DNA of 64,000 nucleotides from Brevibacillus sp. JNUCC-41. Lineage in GTDB: Bacteria > Bacillota > Bacilli > Bacillales > DSM-1321. Each line of letters starts with the position of its first letter. Within the stretch, counting starts at the first letter, position 1. The stretch lies in contig NZ_CP062163.1 in assembly GCF_014844095.1 (NCBI RefSeq), forward strand, positions 2,379,001 to 2,443,000, given 5' to 3'. Below the pieces are notes generated by a model. It was given only the letters and a program-made list of their open reading frames with translations. It was not told the origin of the DNA and made no database searches. The position numbers and the translations under genes were made by a program. Positions 43,007 to 52,047 of the stretch are shown here, piece by piece.

Positions 43007-45055
43007 TTACTTTTGGTGGACTTTTTCAAGATCAACCCGTCCCGAAAAGAAAACGGCGCCATTACCCATATCTGAGAGGCGATCTGGGGTAAGGGAATTG
43101 ATGTGCTGTTTTGTTTCAGGTGTATTCTGCCACAAGCCTTGGCTGACAAGAACGCCTGGTAACACATTTTCACCGGGAGCAGCGGTAAGTAAACATTCAC
43201 CGCGATCGTTCCAGATTTTAACCATATCTCCAGAGGATATTCCCATTGTTTTGGCATCGGCGGCATTCATGTGCAGCTTCGGTTCCTTTTCCAAGGAGAT
43301 ATGTTTGGCATTATTCGAAAAGGTTGAATTCAAGAAATTGTGATTAGGTGCCGGAATGAATAAAAATGGCAGGTCGCTGTCTTTTATGATTGGCGTATAT
43401 GTTGGCAAAGGCTCGTATCCATCCTGCTTCATCCGTTCGGAATAAAGTTCGATTTTACCGCTTGGTGTCGGGAGTTTTCCTGGGAACATCGGCTGCATCT
43501 TGGCTTTAACAAATTGATTCCTTGAAAGGGAGTCATAGGTGATGCCTTCTAAATGAGGGTTTTCGGAAAAATCCAGCGCCTGACGTATCATATCTTCCTC
43601 TGAATCTCTAAATGCTTGTTCCCCAAATCCCATTCCAGCAGCTAACAGTTTGAACAGTTCAACATTCGATTTCGACTCGCCATATTTTTCAACTACAGGT
43701 TTTTGTATTTGCACGTAATTATGCCAGTATGAATTATAAAAATCCTCCGTTTCATAAGATGATGTGGCAGGGAGGACGAGGTCGGCAAACATGGCCGTTT
43801 CGGTTAAGAATAGATCATGTACAACTGTGAATAGATCTTCCCGCATTAGGCCTTCCTGCACCTTATTAGCATTCGGAGCGACAAGTGCAGGGTTGGATCC
43901 GTATACAAACATGGAGCGAATCGGGTTTTCTTTTTCCAGAAGTGCTTGACCGATTTGGTTCATATTAATGGTCCGGGTAGCTTTATTATGCAATAAATCA
44001 GGACGTCTCAAGGCATTTGTATTAAAAGCCAGATATCCAGAATTCCCTTTGATGGCTCCGCCGCCTTCGGTCATCCATTGGCCGGTAAGTGCAGGCAGGC
44101 AGGCAATGGTACGTACCGCCATGCCGCCATTGTCATGGTGCTGCAGGCCATTGCCTATCCGAACGAATGATGGACTTATGGTGCCATACATCCTGGCTAA
44201 TTCATATAAGTCTTCAATTGGAACGCCAGTGATCGCGGAGACGGTCGCAGGGTCATATTGGCGGACGTGTTCCCGCAATTCGGCAGCACCCACTGTGTAT
44301 TCATCGAGAAAGGGCTGGTCGACTAGATTCTCAGCATATAGTATATACATCAATCCGAGGGCAAGCGCACTATCGGTGCCAGGCAGAATCGGAATGAACC
44401 AATCTGCCCACCTGCCGGTTTGGTTTTTATGTACGTCAATGACAACTACTTTGGCCCCGTTTTTTCGGGCTTGCTGGGCAAGCGTTACTTGGTGCATATT
44501 TGTGCTCACAGCGTTAATGCCCCACATGATGAAAAGCTTTGTATGAATCGTTTCTTCTGGATCGATGCCGAATGAACCACCCATTGTATAGTTGTATCCG
44601 ACTGAGCCTGCCGCGTTACATATGGAACGCTCGAGCATGCTTGCACCGAGTTTGTGGAAAAAACGGCGATCCATCCCCTCAGCACTGAGGTTGCCCATGT
44701 TTCCGTAAAAGCTGTAGGGAAGTATGCTTTCCGGTCCGTGCATTTCAATCAGGTCTTTCCATTTGGAAGTGATTTTGTCAATGGCCTCTTCCCAGCTGAT
44801 TGGAGCAAATTTCCCTTCTCCTTTCGGACCGATGCGCTTTAATGGCTGTTTTAAGCGATTGGGGTCATATAGGCGGGCAGTCATGTTTCGGACTTTGTTG
44901 CAAATATTCCCTTTTGTGACTGGATGATCAGGATCCCCTTGAACTTTAATGATTTTCCCGTTTTTCTTGTGCAACAGTAAACCGCATTGATCAGGACAGT
45001 CTAGAGAGCAAACAGAGGGAAAGACTCCATCTGGTTGATTGATATAGGATTGCAT
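43007..45055 (-). CDS. Molybdopterin-dependent oxidoreductase (YoaE-like)
   Basis: 682 residues of the DMSO-reductase/formate-dehydrogenase superfamily. The N-terminal CSLDCPDQC with a later Cys (KGNICNKVR) binds a [4Fe-4S] cluster. The bis-MGD binding body contains WEEAIDKI, FGIDPEETI, SNMHQV-type segments and the C-terminal molydopterin-binding domain (GKIELYSERM to the end). Size and style fit B. subtilis YoaE. Substrate unknown; no membrane or electron-transfer subunit is adjacent and no Tat signal is visible, so it is probably cytosolic. Perfect AGGAGG site. Confidence 0.87.
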   Translation of the reverse strand: MQSYINQPDGVFPSVCSLDCPDQCGLLLHKKNGKIIKVQGDPDHPVTKGNICNKVRNMTARLYDPNRLKQPLKRIGPKGEGKFAPISWEEAIDKITSKWKDLIEMHGPESILPYSFYGNMGNLSAEGMDRRFFHKLGASMLERSICNAAGSVGYNYTMGGSFGIDPEETIHTKLFIMWGINAVSTNMHQVTLAQQARKNGAKVVVIDVHKNQTGRWADWFIPILPGTDSALALGLMYILYAENLVDQPFLDEYTVGAAELREHVRQYDPATVSAITGVPIEDLYELARMYGTISPSFVRIGNGLQHHDNGGMAVRTIACLPALTGQWMTEGGGAIKGNSGYLAFNTNALRRPDLLHNKATRTINMNQIGQALLEKENPIRSMFVYGSNPALVAPNANKVQEGLMREDLFTVVHDLFLTETAMFADLVLPATSSYETEDFYNSYWHNYVQIQKPVVEKYGESKSNVELFKLLAAGMGFGEQAFRDSEEDMIRQALDFSENPHLEGITYDSLSRNQFVKAKMQPMFPGKLPTPSGKIELYSERMKQDGYEPLPTYTPIIKDSDLPFLFIPAPNHNFLNSTFSNNAKHISLEKEPKLHMNAADAKTMGISSGDMVKIWNDRGECLLTAAPGENVLPGVLVSQGLWQNTPETKQHINSLTPDRLSDMGNGAVFFSGRVDLEKVHQK

Positions 45056-45211
45056 GGCGTATTCCTCCTAATAATTTAATCTAATAAAATGAATTTTCTT
45101 AATTATATTGAAAGTGAAATCGTTCAAAGGTGCAAGAACTTCTTAACATATGTTTTTTTTTCTGATAAGCTTACAAGATGAAAATTAACCTATAAATAGG
45201 AGGATTCATTT

Positions 45212-46681
45212 TTGGATTATGGAATTATAATATCAATAGGAATATACATGGCAGGCATGCTGTTAATTGGTTATTTTGCTTATCGGAAAACGGCCAACTT
45301 AACCGATTACATGCTTGGCGGCCGGAACTTGGGCCCGGCTGTAACTGCATTAAGTGCAGGGGCTTCCGATATGAGCGGCTGGCTGTTGATGGGTCTTCCC
45401 GGTGCTATGTACATAAGCGGGTTAAGTGCTGGCTGGATTGTCATCGGCCTGTGTACGGGATCTTATTTAAACTGGTTATTCGTGGCACCAAGACTTCGGA
45501 CATACACGGAAGTGGCCGGGAATTCGATTACGATTCCGGACTTTTTGGGAAATCGGTTTAAAGATGGCTCCAGGGTCTTAAAAGTGGTATCAGCATCGGT
45601 CATTTTAATTTTCTTCACCTTTTACACATCTTCAGGCATGGTAGCGGGCGGTGAGCTTTTCCGCTCAGCTTTCAATTTGGATTATCGGTGGGGCATCTGG
45701 CTGACGGCGAGCGTTGTTATTCTTTATACATTATTTGGCGGATTCCTGGCTGTTAGCTGGACCGACTTCGTACAAGGGACAATTATGTTCATCGCCTTAA
45801 TTCTAGTACCAGTTGTCACGATTGTAAATATTGGTGGCTGGGACCCTACCTTCAATGAAATAAAATCGATCAACCCGAATTTATTGCATGTCTTTGAAGG
45901 AACATCAACCATTGGAATCATATCTCTTCTGGCATGGGGGCTTGGTTATTTCGGGCAGCCTCATATTATCGTTCGATTCATGGCGGTTTCATCTGTTAAA
46001 GAATTGAAAAGTGCACGCCGGATCGGTATGAGCTGGATGATTTTTGCTATCGTCGGAGCGATGTTCACCGGATTGGTGGGGATAGCTTATTTTAACCTGG
46101 CAAATAGCCCTTTAGGGGAAAAAAATGCTGAGTCCGTATTCATCATTTTATCTAAAGAACTGTTTCCTTCTTTAATTACAGGCTTCTTGTTGGCTGCTAT
46201 TTTAGCAGCGGTCATGAGTACGATTGCATCACAGCTGTTAGTATCGGCAAGTGCTTTGACCGATGATTTCTATAAGCAGTTCATTCGGCCGAATGCATCT
46301 GATAAGGAATTAGTGCTGGTAGGTCGGTTTGGTGTGTTGGCGATTTCCGCCATTGCCCTATTATTGGCTTTTAATCCAAGCGGCACGATCCTTAAATTGG
46401 TGGGTTATGCATGGGCTGGCTTTGGAGCGGCCTTCGGTCCTGTCATTCTGTTAAGCCTGTACTGGAAACGGATGACGAAATGGGGAGCCCTGGCGGGAAT
46501 GATTGTCGGTACGGCAACCGTGATCATCTGGGATATGATCGATAAGTTCGCTGAAGTATACGAAATCATTCCTGGATTCATCGCTGGTTCAATAGCGGTA
46601 GTCGTTTTCAGCTTATTATCGGCCAAGCCTACAAAAGATATAGAAGAAGAATTCAATCAAGCCATTAAGAACCTCTCTTGA
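45212..46681 (+). CDS. putP: Sodium/proline symporter
   Basis: 489 residues, sodium:solute symporter family, 13 predicted helices. Hallmarks: YMLGGRNLGPAVTALSAGASDMSGWLLMGLPG with the sodium/proline-binding helix, WIVIGLCTGSYLNWLFVAPRLR, and the AWGLGYFGQPHIIVRFMA motif of PutP. Imports proline as nutrient or osmolyte. TTG start 8 nt after AGGAGG. No putB/putC catabolic genes are adjacent, so a role as catabolic or osmotic (OpuE-type) transporter cannot be separated. Confidence 0.92.
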   Translation: MDYGIIISIGIYMAGMLLIGYFAYRKTANLTDYMLGGRNLGPAVTALSAGASDMSGWLLMGLPGAMYISGLSAGWIVIGLCTGSYLNWLFVAPRLRTYTEVAGNSITIPDFLGNRFKDGSRVLKVVSASVILIFFTFYTSSGMVAGGELFRSAFNLDYRWGIWLTASVVILYTLFGGFLAVSWTDFVQGTIMFIALILVPVVTIVNIGGWDPTFNEIKSINPNLLHVFEGTSTIGIISLLAWGLGYFGQPHIIVRFMAVSSVKELKSARRIGMSWMIFAIVGAMFTGLVGIAYFNLANSPLGEKNAESVFIILSKELFPSLITGFLLAAILAAVMSTIASQLLVSASALTDDFYKQFIRPNASDKELVLVGRFGVLAISAIALLLAFNPSGTILKLVGYAWAGFGAAFGPVILLSLYWKRMTKWGALAGMIVGTATVIIWDMIDKFAEVYEIIPGFIAGSIAVVVFSLLSAKPTKDIEEEFNQAIKNLS

Positions 46682-46746
46682 TCATTGAAGGTCGTTAAAA
46701 TGGTGCTGTTTTTTTTAGCTATATAAAACAATGAATGTAATATATA

Positions 46747-46755
46747 TGGTACAAT
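46747..46755 (+). promoter_or_regulatory. Extended -10 promoter ahead of the sensor kinase
   Basis: TGGTACAAT is an extended -10 element; predicted start near 46762, directly in front of a terminator hairpin. Confidence 0.45.
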
Positions 46756-46763
46756 ACCGATAG

Positions 46764-46797
46764 AGTCCTTATGTTGAAAACATGAGGGCTTTTTTTG
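46764..46797 (+). terminator. Terminator between putP and the kinase gene
   Basis: Eleven- to twelve-pair stem (46764-46775 with 46779-46790, several G-U pairs) and a T tract. It serves putP, and may also sit at the very 5' end of a transcript from the 46747 promoter. Confidence 0.8.
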
Positions 46798-46843
46798 AGT
46801 GATTTGGGAATAATAAACCAAAAAACAATACAAAGGAAAAAAT

Positions 46844-48121
46844 ATGAACCAATCTCATAAAATTGCATGTAAAGTGGCTTTTATATATATAATCATTGGG
46901 GTCTTATGGATTTTCGTTACGGATTACATCTCTATGACACAGGCAAGGGCAGATGTTCAGAGATATGCAATGTTTCAACATTCGAAAGGGTGGATGTTCA
47001 TTTTCATAACCGGGATTTTCCTATACTTCATAATCAGGTATTGGACGGGGAAAATGTTAAGGTCCCAGCAGGAATTCGTTCTGAAGGATGAACAGTATCG
47101 GTCGCTGTTCAAGCATAACCCGGATTGTGTCCTCGAGCTGGATCTCGAAGGAAATGTCGTTTCGATAAACCCTGAAGCTGAAAAACTATTAGGTCATAAC
47201 AGTGACAATTTGAAAGGCAAGAATGCGAATCATCTCCTCAACTGGAATGAAAGTGATAAAGTATCTTTATTCTTTAAAAGGTCCCTTCAAGGGGAGGCTG
47301 TAAAATTCGAAACGACCATCCAGAATGGCAGTGATGAAGAGCGGATAATCCGTGTAACCTTTTTACCGATCATCGTTCACACGGAAATGCTTGGTGTATA
47401 TGCAATCGTTCGGGATATTACTGAATTGCGGCGCGAAGAGGAATTGATGATCATGTCTGAAAAGCTATCTGTAATCGGACATCTGGCTGCAGCGGTCGCA
47501 CATGAGATACGGAATCCCCTGACATCGTTAAAAGGATTCGTACAGTTAATGGATATGACGCAGGAGGTGAACCCGCTGCATTCTGATATCATGTTGAAGG
47601 AAATTGACCGAATTAATATTATCTCAAGTGAACTTTTGATTCTTGGGAAGAAACAGGATGTAGCATACCGCAGGATCGATCTTGCCGACAGTTTACAACA
47701 GGTATTCACGTTGATGAAAGCGGAAACGAATTTGAATAATATCGAAATGGGGTTCAGCGTTAAAACCGCCGAACCGATCTATATTATGGCTGATCCAATT
47801 GAAATTAAACAGTTGATAATCAATATCGTCAAGAACAGCATTGAAGCGATTGAGGATAATGGGAAAATTGATATATCGCTGCAAACCGTCGATGGACAAG
47901 CAATGGTCAGCGTGAGTGATAATGGAATGGGAATGGTGCCGGAGCGTCTTGAACGGATTGGTGAGCCTTTTTATTCGACGAAAGAAAAGGGCACAGGGAT
48001 CGGGCTAGCAATTTGCCGGAAAATCGTTCATCGGCTTCACGGGGAAATGCATTTTGAAAGTGAGGTAAACAAAGGGACGACGGTTACAATTCGTATTCCA
48101 TTGGCTACTGGACAAGAATAA
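46844..48121 (+). CDS. Orphan sporulation-type sensor histidine kinase
   Basis: 425 residues: two membrane helices (about 10-28 and 50-66) with a short outside loop, a PAS domain (about 85-195, PDCVLELDLEGNVVSINPEAEKLLG), a HisKA domain with phospho-acceptor His220 in AVAAVAHEIRNPLTSLKGFVQLM, and a HATPase domain (N box NIVKNSIEAI, G boxes VSDNGMGM and GTGIGLAICRKI). No response regulator is adjacent, and the H-box resembles KinA/KinE-type kinases feeding the Spo0F phosphorelay. That pathway is an inference. Confidence 0.88.
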   Translation: MNQSHKIACKVAFIYIIIGVLWIFVTDYISMTQARADVQRYAMFQHSKGWMFIFITGIFLYFIIRYWTGKMLRSQQEFVLKDEQYRSLFKHNPDCVLELDLEGNVVSINPEAEKLLGHNSDNLKGKNANHLLNWNESDKVSLFFKRSLQGEAVKFETTIQNGSDEERIIRVTFLPIIVHTEMLGVYAIVRDITELRREEELMIMSEKLSVIGHLAAAVAHEIRNPLTSLKGFVQLMDMTQEVNPLHSDIMLKEIDRINIISSELLILGKKQDVAYRRIDLADSLQQVFTLMKAETNLNNIEMGFSVKTAEPIYIMADPIEIKQLIINIVKNSIEAIEDNGKIDISLQTVDGQAMVSVSDNGMGMVPERLERIGEPFYSTKEKGTGIGLAICRKIVHRLHGEMHFESEVNKGTTVTIRIPLATGQE

Positions 48122-48168
48122 ATGGTACTATGAAAGATAGGAAAAGTTATATTTTAAAGGAGAAAGAT

Positions 48169-49305
48169 ATGAGCGAATTACCTGAATTAGTGAACGATAG
48201 AAAAGCATATATACAAGAGGTCTGGAAAAAGTCCGGATTCGGGCAACTTACCCCGATTCAAACGAAAGCGATACCGGTGATTGTCGAGGGAAAAGACATC
48301 ATGGCCGAATCACCGACTGGTACGGGAAAAACATTAGCATATTTACTGCCATTGCTAGAAAAGGTAGACCCTGAAAAGAAATCGCCACAAGCTTTGATTT
48401 TGGCATCATCACGAGAACTGGTCATGCAAATCAATGAAGAGATTCGCATTTGGTCAGAGGGAAGCGGCATTACGGGTGCAGCATTCATCGGCGGTGCAAA
48501 TGTGAAAAGGCAGTTGGACAAACTGAAGAAGCGTCCCCAGGTGATTGCTGGAACACCGGGGCGTATTTACGAATTGATTGCCCAAAAGAAATTGAAGATG
48601 CATGAAGTTAAGACGATAGTACTTGATGAAGGTGACCAATTGATCACTCCAGAGCATATGGGAACGATCAATAATATTATCAAAACAACGCTAAAAGACC
48701 GGCAAATCATGGTATTTTCAGCGACCTTGCCGGAGGAAACGGAAAAAGCGGCCCGGGGATTCATGAATGAACCCGTAATGATCAAGGTAGATAAGCATGA
48801 AAAAATGGAATCAAAGGTGGACCATCTTTACTTTGTTGTTGAGAGACGGGAAAAGTCCAAGATTCTCGAGAAAATCACAAGAATTAAAGATGTGAAGGCC
48901 CTTGCATTCCTGAATGATATAGCAGAGCTGAGCGTCCTACATGAAAAGCTGAGCTATAAAGGTATTGAAATGGGCGTGCTTCATGGTGAATCCAATAAAG
49001 TCGACAGGGAGAAAGCGTTGCGGAAGCTTCGTTCGGGAAAATCCCCAATGCTGATAGCAACGGATGTAGCGGCAAGGGGGCTTGATATTAAAGGCCTTAC
49101 TGCTGTCGTTCATATTGATATGGCCGACAACATCGAACAATATATCCATAGATCTGGGAGAACTGGTCGTGCAGGTGCAGATGGCACTGTCATTTCAATC
49201 GTAACGGAAAGAGAAGAGCGAGAGTTGAAAAAAATGGCCCGTGAACTGGAGATTCCATTAACGAGAGTAACCTTCTATGGTGGAAACATTGTAGTAGATG
49301 AATGA
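48169..49305 (+). CDS. yfmL: DEAD-box family RNA helicase (YfmL-like)
   Basis: 378 residues, close to B. subtilis YfmL, which acts in ribosome assembly. Minimal helicase core without C-terminal extension: Q motif (FGQLTPIQTKAIPVI), motif I SPTGTGKT, Ia ASSRELVMQ, Ib PGRI, motif II DEGD rather than DEAD, motif III SATLP, motif IV-V LIATDVAARGLDIKG, motif VI HRSGRTGRAG. Start chosen at 48169, 6 nt after AAAGGAG; the frame to 48130 has no site. 47 nt after the kinase gene, possibly co-transcribed. Confidence 0.88.
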   Translation: MSELPELVNDRKAYIQEVWKKSGFGQLTPIQTKAIPVIVEGKDIMAESPTGTGKTLAYLLPLLEKVDPEKKSPQALILASSRELVMQINEEIRIWSEGSGITGAAFIGGANVKRQLDKLKKRPQVIAGTPGRIYELIAQKKLKMHEVKTIVLDEGDQLITPEHMGTINNIIKTTLKDRQIMVFSATLPEETEKAARGFMNEPVMIKVDKHEKMESKVDHLYFVVERREKSKILEKITRIKDVKALAFLNDIAELSVLHEKLSYKGIEMGVLHGESNKVDREKALRKLRSGKSPMLIATDVAARGLDIKGLTAVVHIDMADNIEQYIHRSGRTGRAGADGTVISIVTEREERELKKMARELEIPLTRVTFYGGNIVVDE

Positions 49306-49317
49306 TACGAAAAAAGG

Positions 49318-49345
49318 GACAGCCATGGCGGCTGTCTTTTTTTTT
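49318..49345 (+). terminator. Terminator of the helicase gene
   Basis: GACAGCC/GGCTGTC stem with ATGGC loop and nine T. Confidence 0.92.
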
Positions 49346-49653
49346 CGCAAATGCCCGCTAAGATATAAAAATTAAAAAGTTGCTCATTGTGCAGAATTCC
49401 CAGTAGAAAAGTGTCTGTTATTGCTGAATAAATTGAACCATGGATGCCTCGGCAAATGGGCCGTTCAAAAAGAAATGATCCAATAAGGATCAGGATATTA
49501 TCACCTAAAAGCATTTGATATTATAAAAATTGGATTGTGAAATGATTCTAAATTCAGGAGTTCATTAATGGGGGATAAAGATGCATGAAAACGCTTCCTT
49601 TATATGGTTTTTTGACATATGATAGCAATAGACATAGGTTAGGAGGAGACGGT
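49346..49653. other. 308-nt intergenic region before methionine gamma-lyase
   Basis: No supported gene. I looked for an S-box or T-box leader suited to a methionine-degrading gene and saw none. A minus-strand frame across it lacks a ribosome site and runs into the terminator. Confidence 0.5.
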
Positions 49654-50829
49654 ATGACAGGAAAGTATAAACAGTTTGAAACGGCAGTCATCCATGAAGG
49701 ATATGACTCGAAGAAGCATTTAGGAAGCTTGGCAACACCCTTATTCCAAACCTCAACATTCACTTTCGAAAATGCCGAGCAGGGGGAAAGGCGTTTTGCC
49801 GGTATGGAAGATGGATATATTTATTCTCGCCTTGGGAATCCAACGGTACAAGTACTTGAAGAAAAGATTGCCGCTTTGGAAGGAGGGGAAGCTGGCCTTG
49901 CTTTCGGTTCAGGTATGGCTGCCGTTTCAGCAGTGCTTTTTGCGTTAACAAAAACAGATGACCACATCCTGTGCTCACAGGGGCTATATGGTTGTACATT
50001 TGGCCTCCTTCAGCTAATGAAAAATAAATACCGCATCACACATGATTTTTGTGAAATGGATTCAGAAGAACAGGTAAGGAAAATGATCCGGCCGGAAACG
50101 ACCTGCATATATGTGGAGACCCCTATCAATCCGACGATGAAAATGATTGACTTACAGATGGTGGTGAGAGTTGCGAAGGAATATAATGTGACGGTCGTAG
50201 TCGATAATACGTTTGCGACTCCCTACCTACAGAGACCGCTTGAATATGGCTGTGATATCGTCCTTCATAGCGCTACGAAATATCTTTGCGGGCATGGTGA
50301 TGTCGTTGCAGGCCTTGTCGTCGGTAAGAAGGAATTCATGAATCAAGTAGCCGGGACTACACAGAAGGATATCGGTGGAATCATTTCACCATTCGATGCC
50401 TGGTTACTATTACGGGGGCTGAAGACCTTGCCTGTCAGGATGGACCGTCATTCGGCCAATGCAATGGCAATCTTTCAAGAACTTAAGAAACATCCAAAGG
50501 TGAAAAAGGTATATTATCCAGGTGATGTAGCTTCACCGGATCATTATATAATGCAAAAACAAATGAAACATGGCGGCGGCCTTATCTCTTTCGAACTGCA
50601 TGGCACAAAACAGGATGCACAGGAATTCCTCAATAAATTGAAACTTATCAAAATTGCCGTAAGTCTAGGTGATGCTGAAACATTGATCCAGCATCCCGCT
50701 ACCATGACGCACTCTGCCGTTCCTGAAGATTCACGGGAACAAATGGGCATCAGTGACCAGCTGGTCCGTCTCTCAGTTGGCCTTGAGGCTTGGGAGGATA
50801 TCTGGCAAGATCTTCAGCAAGCATTTTAG
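49654..50829 (+). CDS. megL: Methionine gamma-lyase
   Basis: 391-residue PLP enzyme of the Cys/Met metabolism family, splitting methionine to methanethiol, ammonia and 2-oxobutyrate. PLP Lys209 is in LHSATKYLCGHGD. Tyr112-Gly-Cys114 (GLYGCTFGLL) carries the Cys characteristic of methionine gamma-lyases, absent from most cystathionine lyases. The N-terminal FETAVIHEGYDSKKHLGSLATPLFQTSTF is typical. The start at 49654 follows a perfect AGGAGG; the frame to 49585 does not. Activity on homocysteine or cystathionine is possible. Confidence 0.88.
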   Translation: MTGKYKQFETAVIHEGYDSKKHLGSLATPLFQTSTFTFENAEQGERRFAGMEDGYIYSRLGNPTVQVLEEKIAALEGGEAGLAFGSGMAAVSAVLFALTKTDDHILCSQGLYGCTFGLLQLMKNKYRITHDFCEMDSEEQVRKMIRPETTCIYVETPINPTMKMIDLQMVVRVAKEYNVTVVVDNTFATPYLQRPLEYGCDIVLHSATKYLCGHGDVVAGLVVGKKEFMNQVAGTTQKDIGGIISPFDAWLLLRGLKTLPVRMDRHSANAMAIFQELKKHPKVKKVYYPGDVASPDHYIMQKQMKHGGGLISFELHGTKQDAQEFLNKLKLIKIAVSLGDAETLIQHPATMTHSAVPEDSREQMGISDQLVRLSVGLEAWEDIWQDLQQAF

Positions 50830-50842
50830 GGTAACATATACC

Positions 50843-51568
50843 TTATTTGTTCTTCCTATTTTGAATGAAGATGGTGATGGATACGATAAAAGTGATGGCA
50901 GCCAGGATATAAGAAATGTCTGTGATTATCGGATAGGCGTCGCTATTTCGTATCCCGATGCCTATGAATGCCCAAACGAATACGAGAGGATAGCACCAAT
51001 CCCGGTTTTTACCTGCAAAGACAAAGGCCAAGGCTGTTGCTGCAATCAGCAGGACGATCGTCCAGGTTATACGGGAAGCTCCAAAACCGTCCCATTTGAT
51101 ATAGGTGAGGTAATAAGAAATGTCAGCTATGGTTGCAACACTTACCCAGCCTGTATATACGGAAAACGGAAATAGGTCAAAAGTATCATGATCCACTTTT
51201 TTCATTTTTGTATATATGACCATTAAAGTAGCCAATAGAGCAATGATAATGAATACGGATAACAAAAAGCGTTCATAGTGCCAAGCCAAAAGCCAAGCGC
51301 CATTCAAGACACAGCTTAAAGCAAACCAAGGATAGGATGCCTTATATGCAGGGCTCTTTTGATTTAAAAACTGCCTGAATACCCAGATGGCGAGCAGGAA
51401 ATAGATCAAGCCCCATATGGAAAATACATAACCGGCAGGAGTGAAAAGGACATCCAGTTTATCGGAAATCTCTCCTGATGTTTGGCCGTTCAATGGCAGG
51501 AAATTGGCTAAAAAATTCATCGTGACGACAAATAGATAGAAAATCAAGTTAATGATGGAAATAATCAT
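50843..51568 (-). CDS. TspO/MBR-like tryptophan-rich membrane protein
   Basis: 241 residues with about six to seven membrane segments. The FTPAGYVFSIWGLIYFLLAIWVFRQF stretch, NGAWLLAWHYERFLLSVFII and VYTGWVSVATIADISYYLTY resemble the larger TspO-related (tryptophan-rich sensory) membrane proteins. Canonical TspO is about 160 residues and binds porphyrins; this longer group is uncharacterised. The Met at 51568 follows AAGGAGG; the upstream frame lacks a site. Convergent with megL, 13 nt between stops. Confidence 0.75.
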   Translation of the reverse strand: MIISIINLIFYLFVVTMNFLANFLPLNGQTSGEISDKLDVLFTPAGYVFSIWGLIYFLLAIWVFRQFLNQKSPAYKASYPWFALSCVLNGAWLLAWHYERFLLSVFIIIALLATLMVIYTKMKKVDHDTFDLFPFSVYTGWVSVATIADISYYLTYIKWDGFGASRITWTIVLLIAATALAFVFAGKNRDWCYPLVFVWAFIGIGIRNSDAYPIITDISYILAAITFIVSITIFIQNRKNK

Positions 51569-51721
51569 CGGCTTCCTCCTTGTATGAATGGTGATCCTTC
51601 TAACCTTATTCCACATATTCAGCCTGGTTAACCTTTTCGGAGCACATCGGGGGTACTTGGAGACATTTTTCCATAAAAAGAGGAAGTTCCTGTAACAATG
51701 GAACCATTTAAGGTTAGAAAT

Positions 51722-51750
51722 TTTACTTCTTCACTTTATGGTGATAAAAT
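51722..51750 (+). promoter_or_regulatory. Promoter of the rib operon
   Basis: TTTACT, 17 bp, TAAAAT with an extended TGA in front of the -10. Predicted start near 51757, about 20 nt ahead of the FMN aptamer. Confidence 0.6.
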
Positions 51751-51775
51751 ATTCAAAGATTCATATTATTTTAGT

Positions 51776-51900
51776 CCTTCGGGGTCGGGTGAAAATCCCA
51801 ACCGGCGGTGATGAAGAAATTCTAAGCCCGCGAGCCTGATAAAGGCAGGATTTGGTGAGATTCCAAAGCCGACAGTACAGTCTGGATGGGAGAAGGACGT
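51776..51900 (+). ncRNA. FMN riboswitch (RFN element)
   Basis: Contains all RFN hallmarks in order: TCGGGGTCGGGTG, AATCCCAACCGGCGGT, AAGCCCGCGAGC, AGGATTTGGTGAGATTCC, AAGCCGACAGT and GATGGGAGAAGGA. It precedes riboflavin genes and two terminator hairpins, so FMN should switch the operon off. Confidence 0.97.
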
Positions 51901-51923
51901 GTGGAACCCAAGTGTATACGTAT

Positions 51924-51958
51924 GCCTAATTTTTCGAAAATGAAAATATTAGGCTTTT
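51924..51958 (+). terminator. First terminator in the rib leader
   Basis: GCCTAAT/ATTAGGC stem (51924-51930, 51948-51954) extended by T/A pairs, followed by TTTTT; likely expression platform of the FMN riboswitch. Confidence 0.7.
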
Positions 51959-51995
51959 TAGGTATACAATTTTTTTCACTCATTTCTCCTGCTAA

Positions 51996-52024
51996 CTCCT
52001 TAGGTCATCCTATGGGGTTTTTTA
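51996..52024 (+). terminator. Second terminator in the rib leader
   Basis: CTCCTTAGG/CCTATGGGG stem with one T-T mismatch and TCAT loop, then seven T, 24 nt before ribE. Confidence 0.65.
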
Positions 52025-52047
52025 TATTTTATAAAAGGGGGAAAAAC

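Noticed and set aside
49275..49514. 79-codon minus-strand frame after the helicase gene
   Set aside because: No ribosome site, and it reads through the helicase terminator into the helicase gene.
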